64,000 nt of DNA. Source: Mastigamoeba balamuthi (taxonomy: Eukaryota > Evosea > Mastigamoebida > Mastigamoebidae). Location: assembly GCA_902651635.1 (NCBI GenBank), contig CACRSC010000025.1, positions 329,562-393,561 of the forward strand. The letters are read 5' to 3'. Shown piece after piece: positions 44,742-55,251 of this stretch. Below the pieces are notes generated by a model. That model made no database searches, was not told the origin of the DNA, and saw nothing but the letters and a program-made list of their open reading frames with translations. Within the stretch, counting starts at the first letter, position 1. Each line of letters opens with the position of its first letter. Position numbers and translations under genes: made by a program.

Positions 44742-46976
44742 TCAATGGGCGAAGAGAGCAGCAACGAGGGACAACGCCACAAATTGTGTTGTGTGGGCAG
44801 CTGCGCTGATCTCTGGACGGACCTGGGCTGAGCCTTCTGAGCTGATTTCTGGACCGACCTGGGCTGAGCCTTCTGAGCTGATTTCTGGACCGACCTGTGC
44901 AGAGAGAAAGATCGGTTCCAGCTGCGACATCAGCGGTCCAGTCCAGAGGGCACCCAACCGGTTTTCTGTCATCAGCACCAGGCTATTGGCAGCGTTCTCC
45001 TCTCGGGATATGATCGTTACAGAGAATTGCTTCGATCCCCTCTGTATCCCCCGTATGAACACGTCGGAAGGCGTAAGTGCCATGGCTGTGGCAATCTCCT
45101 GGGCCAGCCCACCGGCCAGCATGTTATCGTCGATCCCGTTGAACACTGTGCTGATGTTGGCACCAAAATGGAAAATCACCTCGGTGGCATTGTAGCCGTT
45201 GTACAGGCACCCACTGGCCAGTCGTGCAGGCGTGACGCCCCGAGACGCCTTGGCATCATTCGCATCGTAGCTCGACTGTACTGCACTGCCGCTGAGCGTA
45301 ACATCCGTACTGTACTCCACAAGATGCTGCTGGTTGCAACGATCGTCAACAAGGGTCTGGTTGGTGCTGCTGGCTGAGTGTCCCATCGAGGAGAAGGACG
45401 CTGTTGTTGACAGGCCAATCTTCTGTGTGGACGTGATGCCCACATCTTCGGCGTCTAGGGCCATGATTTGGAAGACGTGTGTCTGCACGAATGAGAAGGA
45501 GGCATGAAGAGCCGTGCTGGCCTCGGCATGGCTGGGGCTCGGACTGGTCTGGTTGACCAGCCCGAATGTGATTGCACACTGGGTCTGCCCTTGGCCGACT
45601 CCTGCTCCGTAGTCCACAATCCCTGCGTGTGACATTGATACTCGAGCGGGGCCCTCGGTCTGTGCACACAGGGGGAAACAACTGTCAGAGATACATGCGG
45701 AGGCCAAGGGACGGGGGCAGGGGCACCGAGAGGGTTATCTCTGCTGTTGTTTTCATGCTGAATTTGAGGTCAAACGAGCCGCCGATCCAGAGGATTTCGG
45801 TGAGCTCCTTGGACGCTAGCGGCACAACCACGGTGCTACGTGTTGGGGCGTCGGTGCTGATCTCAATCCTCCCCACATGGTACTCGGTGCTGGTGATGAT
45901 CTTGCCAGTGTTGCGAGTCTTTGGCCAAACCCACGGGTTGTAGTCCCGCTGCAGTGGCTGCTCTAAGTATGTGACATCCCGCCAGCACCAACATAAGCCC
46001 CCCCCCCCCGTACCCAGTACTTTGCCAGAACAGGCTTGCTGCTCAGCCAGCAGTCCTTGCACTCGAACAGACTCTTCAAGTCTTTGCCGTAGGGGCACAG
46101 CGCGCACAGGGGGCTCGGAGTCTGGTTGCGCGTGCACAGGCTGCACGAGTCGTTGCGCAGCACAAACGAGTGAAGCAACGACTGAGATCCGTTCTTTGTG
46201 TGCCACCCAGCCCGCCACCCCATGTGAGCTGGAGAGGCGCAGGGAAGTGGAGAGGGCAAGGGGTGCTTGCTGACCTTGTTCCACTCCATCGCAGTATCAT
46301 CCGAAGTCCAATCAGACCTGCGGGCCGCCCTTGGGGGCTCCTCAAGGGCGACGTGGATCGAGGCGTTGGAAAATATGTCCTCAATGGAGGCCCTGGTCGT
46401 TGAGGCCCACACCGTGTGCTCCGACACCCACACAACGCCGTGGACTCGCCTCTGAAGAGCACCCTCGGCGCAGCCCCATTCGCGTGCCCCGAGCAGCACG
46501 AAATCGGACCCCCATGACCTGACCTCCGTGTCGTCGCTCACTTCGATCACTGCGAGTACCCGTTTTGCGGACAGACCGTAGTGAATATTCTCAATCGCAA
46601 AAAGAAAGTATTTCTCGATGGCGGTTAAAGGAGGAAAAGGAAGTGAAGGGACCCCCGGGAGGACGAAGGGACCGGTGTGACGGGGTTCGTTCTCACCAAG
46701 GGAGCTCAGGGAGGAGCACGACAGCCCAGTAACAGACTGTTCCTCGTCGATGTTGTGCACGTTGCTGAGCAGGTCCACAGAGTACTCGAGCGACAGTGGA
46801 GAAGGCGACGCTGAGCGCTTGCCCGAGTCGGTGGCAGAGCTGAACTCGAAGTGGTTTGGGCGCGCTGGGTCTCTGATAGGGTGCGACCCCAGTAGGTTGT
46901 CTGGGATGTGCGGGCGGCCTGCAGAGCCCAGAGGCAGTACCAGCAGGAGGGGAACGAGGACTCTGATGGGGAGCAT
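44742..46976 (-). CDS. Secreted, probably GPI-anchored surface protein (gene A, unit 1)
   Basis: Five exons (46976-46697, 46549-46275, 46193-46014, 45960-45727, 45659-44742) splice in phase to 628 residues. The N-terminal signal peptide is IRVLVPLLLVLPLGSAG. A middle exon has a compact Cys cluster (SCSLCTRNQTPSPLCALCPY, then FECKDCW). Numerous Asn-x-Ser/Thr sites suit an extracellular protein. The last exon ends with a domain containing LAQEIATAMALTPSDVFIRG and VTIISREENAANSL, a pattern seen in many SEA-like or surface modules; that resemblance is loose. Then come three 12-residue SAQVGPEISSEG repeats and a hydrophobic end TTQFVALSLVAALFAH without a basic tail, typical of a GPI signal. Function unknown. 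A near-identical copy lies at 56863-59099. Confidence 0.75.
44811..44910 (-). repeat. 12-residue repeat, three units (gene A, unit 1)
   Basis: Two full SAQVGPEISSEG units and a third SAQVRPEIS, encoded by 36-nt DNA repeats built on GACCTGGGCTGAGCCTTCTG. They immediately precede the hydrophobic C-terminus. Unit 2 has four units, so copy number differs between duplicates. Confidence 0.9.
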
Positions 46977-48149
46977 TGCGTAGGTCGACGAGCTTGTGTG
47001 TATGTAGACAATGAGTCACCCCAGATACCTCAGCAAAATATCGAACAGAGGGTAACAGCTTGTGCCGTTTTGGTCGACTTTCGACTGGTTCCAAAAATGG
47101 AGAATCAGTGCTGCTACGACTGTGAAACGGTTGAAAAAGAGAGTTGGATTGTTATGAGAGAGGAGATTTCATTCTTCACCACACTCACTTTGGCTGTATG
47201 TGAGAGAAGGCCATGAGAGCGAGTCACAGTTCTCATTATATTTCCCACCCACTCTGTACGAACCAGAGAGCCCCTTCTCTCACAGTTTTCGACTCTTAAC
47301 TCACCGTTTCACAGTATCTTAGATTCAGAAAACCAGAATCAAACAATTTCGGTCCGACAATATGATTTCCCGAAATGGCAAGCAGTGAGTGTTGTTTTTC
47401 CCTCACGCCTCATTTGAGTCACACTGACCATAACATGCGCAGTGGTCGCGTGCTCTTCCTGGTCACCGCTGCTGACAGTTGCCTTGGCGGTTACTGGCGA
47501 TCCTCCTCGAAACGCGGCCAGCATGTGGCAGTGTATGGGGACGTGGGTACGACTGCAGGCGGGGGTCTCGCGGACGGGGAATGGCAACAGGAGCTGCTCG
47601 ACAACGGCGACCAAAACAAATGCGACCAAGAGAACCAGCGTGAATGTCACTATAACAGTAGCAGGCCACAGTGAGATCAGCACGGGCACTCCAGAACGAA
47701 CAGCAGCTGGATGACGGAGCAAAACGTGGGGGTGCACTGCCTGTATTGCACGACGGCTCACTCAAGACACAAAAACGTTACCACATAGATGAACATGAGG
47801 GGAGGAATGGGTGGCAGAGGGAGAAGAGAAAGGGCGATATGGTGGGAACTGAAGGGACGGCTGCACCAATCGGTTCACTGCCCCAGTCTTGTCACTTAGC
47901 AGGGCTTCTCTTCGCCGCAGTCTTGGGGTTTTTTCAGAGTCGTCTTGGCTCTAAATGGCACACTCGGGGGGTTCTGGATAGACCACACGAGCCCGCCAGG
48001 TTCCTCCGTGCGAGAGCATTGGCCATCAGTTCGCAAGTGCCCTCTCCACGCTTCTGAAGCACCCCAGTTGTGTCAGGAGAACCCGAATTTCGTGCTGGGA
48101 GCGAGAGCGAACGCACACACGGGGCGGAGGGAATTCTTTACTCAAGGCG
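46977..48149. other. Spacer between genes A and B, unit 1
   Basis: Divergent spacer with no supported exon. It contains gene A upstream sequence and several blocks retained in unit 2 (for example TCTCACAGTTTTCGACTCTT near 47278 and 59412). The open frames near 47375-47765 are unlikely to code, because unit 2 carries indels that break them. Confidence 0.5.
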
Positions 48150-48514
48150 GGAGATTCACAATTGAAGTGTGCCCACAATTATCTTTCTTCCGAAATACAG
48201 TGGCGCTCAGGCTCTCCTGCGGTCCCATCACGTACGCTCGCACACGCTCAGTCCCGCCGAATGCGGCGCAGGTACCCAGAGGCTTTTTTGCTGTGCGGGA
48301 GGCGGAGGCGGAGCAGAGGTGTATGGCTGAGGAATCGCCGATTGCAAAAATGGCGACGCCTTCCAGCGTCTTCCACCGTCGCTCGGGCATCCACAACACG
48401 TCATTCATTCACTTAACCAGCCGTTCATTGACCCCACGCCGCCCCAGCGTGGCGATTCAGTTTTACAAAACGCACCCAGAGAGTAGAGCCCACCCCAACC
48501 CCCCAGACCCCGCA
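48150..48514 (+). promoter_or_regulatory. Gene B promoter module (unit 1)
   Basis: A block present four times in the window (about 44200, 48150, 56150 and 60240). Its 3' part has a TATA-like core (TTTTACAAAA here at 48461, GTATAAAC at the 44.4 kb copy) about 50 nt before ATG, then CGCACCCAGAGAGTAGAGCC. Conservation of this part relative to surroundings and the fixed distance to the start support a core-promoter role. No experimental support is visible. Confidence 0.5.
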
Positions 48515-51475
48515 ATGCACTCCTTTGCCTTTGTCTCTTTCGTTGTTTTCGCCTTGTGCCTCGCTGCCGCCTCCAGCTCGGTCATCTCCCCCACCTTCGC
48601 GATGGCTGCCGCCAGCCCCGCGTCGTCGCAGGCGGAGGTCGGCGTCCCCGAGGAGGCGGCGCTGCAGACGACGTATGGCAGCGCCGGAGCTTCCGCCGCC
48701 TCGGACGCCGCAGGCAGCAGCCAGGTCCCGTTCAAGGCCGCATCCTACATCCCCGCAAGGCTCGTCTTCCTCCCTTTATAATTCCTCTTCCCGCACAACC
48801 GCTAGCCCCAGTCCTTCATACTACGCATTTGGCCCCGGTTCATAATTAATACTCGAATCTTCAAATAAAATTGTCTCTATGCGCTTATTGGCCTGATCAT
48901 TGCTCCCAACAATGCATTCCAAAGCATCGCCGTCCTGACCACGTGCATCGTGGCGATCACGTCGGGGGGAGCAGTTCTCGTCATCGCGTACTGCGGCCTC
49001 AGCAGGTGCAGGTGTCCGTTTGGTTTGGTCTGCTGACTTGTTGTGTTGCTCAGGTCCGCCCCCGGCAGCAACAGCGATCGCGAGAGCACCCGCGACACCG
49101 CCGTGAGCCTCCGCGAGGTGTGCGTCGACACCGCGAGCGTGTCCGACACGAGCGAGTTGTCCAAGAGCATCCCCCACACGCTCGCCTGCCCCGCGGTCGT
49201 CCGCGCAAACGTTCCCGACGCGATCTCGAACGCCGAGTGCTTCCCTGACATGCACCACGAGACCGCGAGCATCTACGACGCGAAGGTGGACCTCGCGATG
49301 AGCCACGACTCGCACACGATCAGCAAGAGCATCCTCAGAACGAGCACAGCAAAGGGCACCCCCGACACGCACCACGTCATCGCGGGAATCCACGCAAGCA
49401 CCAAGGCCGCCAGCGCCACGCCGATCGTAGTCAGGGGCACCCGCGACACGAGCACAGTCCTCACGAGCATCCGCGCTGCGCACACGAGCGTCCACGACGT
49501 GCACACGATCGCCAAGAGCTTCGCTGACGTCCACGTCGACTACACGGGCATGCAGGCCAAGAGCGTCACCCGCTGGACCAACCACCACGTAGTCATCGCC
49601 GAAACCCCAGAGATCGTCAACTACGCGCTCCCCAGCGACCTCCTGAGCGACTCGGACGTCAAGTGCATGCCCGACGTCATCACCATCGACGCCAGCAGCT
49701 TCCGCGCCCACTGCGCCGCCGCCGAGTTCCCTGGCATCTCCCACGACACCACTGCGTGGCCCACGTTCATCGACGCCAAGAGAGGCACCGCAAAGGAGCC
49801 CAAGACAGTGGCATCCAGTGCAATCGCCACCGGCAGCAGCAGCAGCAGCACGGGCACGGAGTTCAGCATCGTGCGGAGCGAGGCACTCGACCTGATGAGC
49901 TTCGAGAACGAGAGCGACGACGACGCGATCGCGCAGTCGCCCCAGCGCCACACGGCCAAGGAGAGAGCGTACCACGCAGCCAGGGCCAAGAGGCTCCTCA
50001 ACAAGTCCAGGCGCTCCCAGGGCAGCGTTGACCCAGCGGACATCGTCATCGACAGCAGCCTCGATGTCACCCCCGCCAAGAACGACTGCACCGCCAACGC
50101 CGCGAGGTTCAAGAGCTCCATCACCATTGGCAGCGTCGACCCAGCGGACATCGTCATCGACAGCAGCATCGATGTTACTCCCGTGAAGAAGAACCAGGAC
50201 ACACTCGCCATCGGAAGCAGCGCAGACCCCGCGGACATCGTCATCGACAGCAGCCTCGACGTGTGCGACGCAGAGGATCAGAATGCCAGTGGTGACACTG
50301 GGGCCATCCCGGACACCGCGTTCGACTCGGGGGACTGTGACTACACCGGCAGCATCAACCCCGCAGACGTGGTCGTTGACAGCAGCCTCGACGCCTCGCC
50401 GGTGAAGATGAACGAGGACACACTCGCCATCGGAAGCAGCAACGACCCCGCGGACATCGTCATTGACAGCAGCGACGACGTGCTTTGCGCGGAGGACGAG
50501 GACGCCACCGGCGGCACCGGGCCCATTCTGGACACCGCGTTCGACACGGGCGACTTCGACTACGTCGGCAGCATCGACCCCGCGGACATCGTCATCGAGA
50601 GCAGCATCGAAGTACCCTGCGCAGAGAATGACGACGCATGTGGCGACACTGGGACCATCCTGGACACCGCGTTCGACTCGGGCGACTTTGACTACTCAGG
50701 CAGCGTCGACCCCGCAGAAGTCGTCATCGACAGCAGCCTCGACGCCTCCCCCACCAGCAAGGGCAAGGTCATCGCCATCGCCAGCAGCAGCAGCACCACT
50801 GTAGCAGGAACCTTCACCGTCAGCAGCGTCGACCCTGCGGACGTCATCATCGACAGCAGCTTCAACGCCAGCAGCGTCAACGTGCCAGCAGCCAAGGATG
50901 AGGACCTGGCCATCAGGTGCAGCGGAAAGAGCATGCAGAGGCAGCAGATCGTGAGCGAGGACGTCCAAGACATGGTCGTGCATTCATCCACCAAGGCCGC
51001 GATCTCGGAGGACACGGAGGACGAGCCCGCGCAGGAGACCCGCTGTGCAGCTGCGTTCGAGCGGCTGACAGGCCCCCACTTTCTCCATGCCCCCGCGAAG
51101 CAGAGCGACTCGGATGACGTCCACTGCGACAGCGAGTGCTACAGCGGCGATGACGAGTTCAACAGCGAGGGCGGGTATTGCACCGAGACGGACGACGAGG
51201 AGTTCGAGGCAGAGTGCTGCGCCGAGACGGACGACGAGGAGCCCGAGACGAGTGACAGCGAGGCTGAGTACGAGCTCGTGTGCCACACCCAGACCAGCAA
51301 CGACAGCTGTGCGTGGGTGACGAAGCCCCAGGACTGCGGACGCCCACGGCTGATGGCTCACAGGGCTCAGGGCCCCCACGGGTCACCGGTGGTGGGCTCT
51401 GCCATGGGCGTTGTCCGCATCGCCTACTCGGACCTCAGCGACGACGAGATCAGCGACGCAGGCCTGGTGCTCTGA
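48515..51475 (+). CDS. Type I membrane protein with eight SIM-like PADIVIDSS repeats (gene B, unit 1)
   Basis: Function unknown. Exon 1 (48515-48759) encodes a signal peptide (SFAFVSFVVFALCLAAASSS) and a short Ala/Ser ectodomain. Exon 2 (48925-49005) encodes a membrane span (IAVLTTCIVAITSGGAVLVI). Exon 3 (49054-51475) is the long tail. All three join in phase to 915 residues. The first intron would be GC-AG; if that is wrong, exon 1 is a separate 88-residue secreted protein ending at 48781. The tail has a His/Thr/Ser-rich part, then eight units of SxDPADIVIDSS type, interleaved with three copies of an ILDTAFDSGDFDY-type acidic block. Then come Cys/acidic segments (CAETDDEEPETSDSE) and a conserved end DLSDDEISDAGLVL. 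Each IVID with flanking Asp and Ser fits a SUMO-interacting motif. Confidence 0.7.
50025..50885 (+). repeat. Eight-unit PADIVIDSS protein repeat
   Basis: Units in order carry the cores DIVIDSSLD, DIVIDSSID, DIVIDSSLD, DVVVDSSLD, DIVIDSSDD, DIVIESSIE, EVVIDSSLD and DVIIDSSFN. Spacing varies from about 28 to 55 residues. The hydrophobic core, the Asp before it and the Asp/Ser after it are kept in every unit while the linkers vary, which suggests selection on the core. Confidence 0.9.
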
Positions 51476-51866
51476 GTGGCGGTGTCTTGTGCTGAGTAAT
51501 GTCTCCCTGTACCACCAGGAGATGATCAGCTGTAAATACAGAGTTATTTGTAGATAGCTGCCCTGTGATACTGTTGTCTGTTGGTGTCTGCAGTGTGTGA
51601 AGATATATCAAGAGCTCAGATGACCCGGAAAGAAACGGACTGCATCGTCTTCTTTTGCGGTTTGAAAGAAATCTGTCATCATTCAGATCTGGTAGGCACA
51701 AGATTGAAGAAGAGCCTTGTTATCGGTTTTCTACTGGTGTTTACGTCTGGACAAGTCTTTGCCTTGGCTTTTTATACTACCAACTGTGTAGTAAATGACA
51801 GTTCTGACACAGGTCGGGTCTGTGCAAGTGAGGTGGTGGCCACGCCATTGTGTTCAGAGAAAACCC
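51476..51866. other. Convergent 3' flanks of genes B and C
   Basis: About 390 nt of AT-richer sequence between the gene B stop and the gene C stop, which face each other. No coding exon is seen. The block recurs in unit 2 (63636-63943) with several small deletions. Confidence 0.6.
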
Positions 51867-53170
51867 TCATTTTCCTGTCAACACTGCAACCACGAACCCA
51901 CGATGCCCCTTGAGGTAGATGGCAGTGCTCAATCCGACCCCCACAGAAAAGAGCACGAGGACCCACACGTCCCAGTGGAACACTTCGCACATCTCCAGGA
52001 ACTTGATGCAGCAAAAGCACACCAGATAGAACCGTGCGACGCACCGCAGCCCCTTGGAGGAGCTGGCGCAGAGGCCGCCAACCAGAATGCCAGCAACGTA
52101 CAGCTGGATCACGACAAAGGAGCGGTCCAGGCCAACGCCAGCGCCAGGGCCCCAGTGGAGCCACTTGCTCGGCAGCACGAGCCCCCAGATGTAGACCCCG
52201 TGGAACCCCAGGACGTGCTCGTAGGTGGCGTAGGAGCGGGTCAGGTGCTCCTCCCCCAGCGCCCTGGCAACGAAGAACAGGCAGATAACATTCGCTGAGG
52301 CACCGCTGCCGAACATCGCCGGTTGTGATCCGAATGGAGTATCTGCATCCAGGACCTCCAGCAGCCCGTAGAGATGGCAGCTGACATTGCAGCTGAGCAA
52401 ATACAGGTAGAAGGACACGGCAGAGACGAAGCGGAGGGTCACAGTGGGGCGAGCAACAGCCGAGGGCACCGAGAGCAGGAAGAGGAGCCTGTACGCCAGC
52501 CGGGCGACAAAGAAAGGGAAGACATGGCCGATGTGCACGTGCATGCTGTAGATCAGGGCGGGGACAGAGAAGGCGATGCTGGCAAGCGTGAGAAACACGT
52601 GCATCCCCTTGCCTGGGGACACAGCACCCAGTACGCCGAGTTCAAGGCAGAAGGTGTAGAGCAGCGCCTCGAGCACGCACCACTCGTGCAGGAAATGTAC
52701 AGCGGGCCAGAGGAGCTGCAGGCCACGCAGTGGCACCGCTGCTCTCTGGGACGCCGGCAGCAGCGACACAGTGACACCCACAGCTACCAGCTGCGCTGCG
52801 ACAGGCGCACTGCTGAGGACAGCGCTGGTGTGCTTTGGCTGGGAAGAGGACGCACAATCAAGAGAGCGTTGGAGCACCACGTGGCGCTCCTGACCAGCGC
52901 TCCGGGCCAAGAGGGCTGGCGATGCGCAGAGACCACCTGGGTGGCAGGCACGGAGGGCTCTGGGGCAGCCGGGCGCAGCGAGGAAGGCAACAGCAGTGAG
53001 GCGAGGGAGTGGGCGAGAGAGGGATGGATGGCGCAGAGGCCCAGCAGGGAGCACGTGGCCACAGGCAGCGCCAAGAGGCCAAAGTAGTCCCAGGTGCCCC
53101 AGCTGTAGGGCCACAGCAGCAGGAGGGACACGAGGTAGAGCCACCAGGCTGAGAGAGCCCCGCGCCCCAT
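51867..53170 (-). CDS. Multi-pass membrane protein of unknown family (gene C, unit 1)
   Basis: Starting at MGRGALSAWW (53170), exon 1 (53170-52881) and exon 2 (52812-51867) join across a 68-nt GT-AG intron to give 411 residues. About ten hydrophobic segments are visible, including WWLYLVSLLLLWPYSW, VFLTLASIAFSVPALIYSMH, TLRFVSAVSFYLYLLSC and VWVLVLFSVGVGLSTAIYL. Loops contain His-rich stretches (HVHIGHVFPF) and EEHLTRSYATYEHVLGFHG. I do not recognise the family; a transporter, receptor or lipid enzyme are all possible. It converges with gene B. Only its last 19 codons fall inside unit 2 before the window ends. Confidence 0.6.
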
Positions 53171-54918
53171 GCACGCCGGTGGTGCTGGTGCAACTGCAGC
53201 TGCTGCCGTTGTTGTTATGACAAGGAGGCCAGGTCCCCAGGGTGCCGATACAAGGGGGTGAATCCCTGCACACGATGGAGTCCATGGACCTGCCACGTGG
53301 GATGGCCTCTTGTCGCACGGTGGCGACACTGCGAAATGCTGTTCAACAGACGATGCGTCGCACAATCTCTGTCGCAGTACGGCAGAGCCAGGTCCACTGC
53401 GTCCCTACTATCACCCAGCCTTCGCAGTGGTCCAAGTCCACTCCGCAATGAACATAGAGCGGTGCCACGCTCGGGGTCAAGCGATGTAGAGTGGTGGGAG
53501 TTTTCCTACTTAGGCCCAGTCGTGGGCTCGCGTGTCTGGTCTCAGGCCCCAGCAGCCCCAGGGACAGCCACCCACGTCGCGAACCCCATCTCGGCTCCGG
53601 CGAGGTTCTGGCCCGCAGGTTGCTTGTGCTCGTGGACGTGGCGTACGGCCTCGTGTGCACAGAGGCGGGCGAGGGGAGAGAGTGGTCCGCGTTCAGGTCA
53701 CCGCACCTCGCGGCGGCTGCGGGCGAGGCCCAGCATCTCTGTGCGAGGTGCCTGGGGCTCTTCGAGGCCGCGGGCAGGCGGGCGAGGGCGATCTGCAGCG
53801 GCGAGGCCACGCCGGCTGCCGCGCTGTGCGGCCCTGCCGTCACATTCGTCGCTGACGACCGATTCCCAGGCCGGCCTCCGCCTCTGCCTTACTGGCGCCC
53901 TATTGCAAGCCACCGAGTACCCGATGCACCAGGGCAGATGCGGTGCCTCCGCTGCGCATGGGCACACTCGAGAGGCTACCAACAACAAAACCTCATCCCG
54001 CAATAACAGTTCACCGAAAACAATTGCACCGTGCATTGTACTCGCGAGTAGCTTCCTGAGCGGCATCCAGCCAAAAAAGCTCGACAGAGATGCGCATCAC
54101 TTGGCGTAGTATTGCACAGTTGCAGACAACAGATCGAAGGTGGAGCTCACCAAGGACGAGACTGAGTACTATGCGGCAACAGAAGGGCGACACAGATGTG
54201 TCTGGAGAAGATGTCTCAGAGTCCCGATGCCCAAACAGCCAAAGAAACAGTGCAGAATATCTTTGTTGTGTATGGCAACGCCTCTTCGAAGAGACACTCG
54301 AGGCCTCAGTTTTTAAAATTACACCAGCACAGTTGTGCTGGCCTTCAGCTCCCGGTGGTAGCTCCCTCCCCCCCTTGTCACACCCACACGCGCACTCCCG
54401 GGGTTCCCATGGCACACGCATGCACACATGGTTTCCCCTGCAACACACGATCGTCCTCTCCTGTACTCGCGGCATCTCACCCTGCGAATCGCGAGTCCCG
54501 CAGCAGGTGACGAAGCGGAGCAGCGACGCGTGGACTGCCTGGAACAGGCAGGGCGGAGACCAGTGCTGCGGCGGCGGGACGTGGTCTGATGAGGCGGCCC
54601 TGTGCCCCTCGCGATGAAACCAGCGCCATCGCGCCCGACGCTAGGAGTCGATAGGCACTGGGTTGAGCAGGGCCCTATGGCGCTGCAGCACTGGTGTAGG
54701 TCTGGACGAGCGGACGAGCAGACGAGCAGCACTGCAGCTCGGAGAGGCAGAGGATTAGATTCACCCCTGTTTCTACGAGTCACGGATATTTCGTGCGACA
54801 ATTGTCGTGCGTCATCGCGCGATTTTCTTATCGAATCAACGGATTCTGGAGCACGTCAGGCAATTGACGCCCACACACACTCCGCGCTGCGTGCCCGCCG
54901 AGGTCACACCGCCCAGGG
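53171..54918. other. Spacer with one possible exon (53490-54010)
   Basis: On the plus strand, 53490-54010 holds an open frame with EVLARRLLVLVDVAYGLVCT and EAQHLCARCLGLFEAAGRR, which has the local codon bias and could be an exon of an unrecognised gene. I could not find convincing partners. The stretch 54020-54900 has no supported gene. A structured GC-rich block near 54480-54650 was considered as an RNA gene and not accepted. Confidence 0.3.
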
Positions 54919-55062
54919 ATGACGCGCACCAGGCCTCCGAAGCACTTCCGACTGGGCATCCGTGTCGCACCGTCGCCGCTGCTCAAGGTGCTCGCCTACA
55001 AGTACGTGCGCTGCGCCCTACTCGCGTGCCTCGACTGGCCCGCTCTATGCAGCCTCGCGCAG
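54919..55062 (+). pseudogene. Orphan first exon cut by the duplication junction
   Basis: An ATG at 54919 opens 48 codons (MTRTRPPKHFRLGIRV to CLDWPALCSLAQ) ending exactly at a CAG/GTGTCGGGG donor. The following intron-like DNA has CCATATC words as in other introns here. About 190 nt later, at 55252, unit 2 of the duplication begins, so any downstream exons have been separated from it. It is probably the 5' end of a gene truncated by the duplication, or a chance frame. Confidence 0.35.
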
Positions 55063-55251
55063 GTGTCGGGGATCCCTCCCCAGATAATCCCTCCCAGATA
55101 CCACCCCCATATCTAGACGATGACGTACCTCTGACGCCATCACTTCCCCCCGATAGACCTCGCGCCCCTCCCCGGGCATAATACAGTGTCACCCTCACCG
55201 TCCCACACACCAAGCCTGGTATTACCATACAGGCGCACACTGTGCTACCGT

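Larger units (their letters stand above)
43275..55251. repeat. Segmental duplication, unit 1 (about 12 kb)
   Basis: The stretch beginning GCGGCTGCCACTGAATCACA at 43275 recurs at 55252 in the same orientation. From there gene A, the promoter modules, gene B and the end of gene C recur in the same order with an offset of about 11.98 to 12.16 kb. Small offsets differ along the unit because of indels. Unit 2 abuts unit 1 directly, so this is a head-to-tail tandem. Confidence 0.92.

Noticed and set aside
54480-54650. Possible SRP RNA or snoRNA (GAAGCGGAGCAG and TGATGA words)
   Set aside because: A GGAGCAG-like word recalls SRP helix 8, but I could not form the required stem with a GNAR loop and the paired strand. 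The snoRNA boxes lack correct spacing and guide stems.
54715-54795. tRNA-like arm on the minus strand
   Set aside because: The apparent T-stem has G-U pairs and the loop is GAATCTA rather than TTCRANY; no acceptor stem or D arm could be built.
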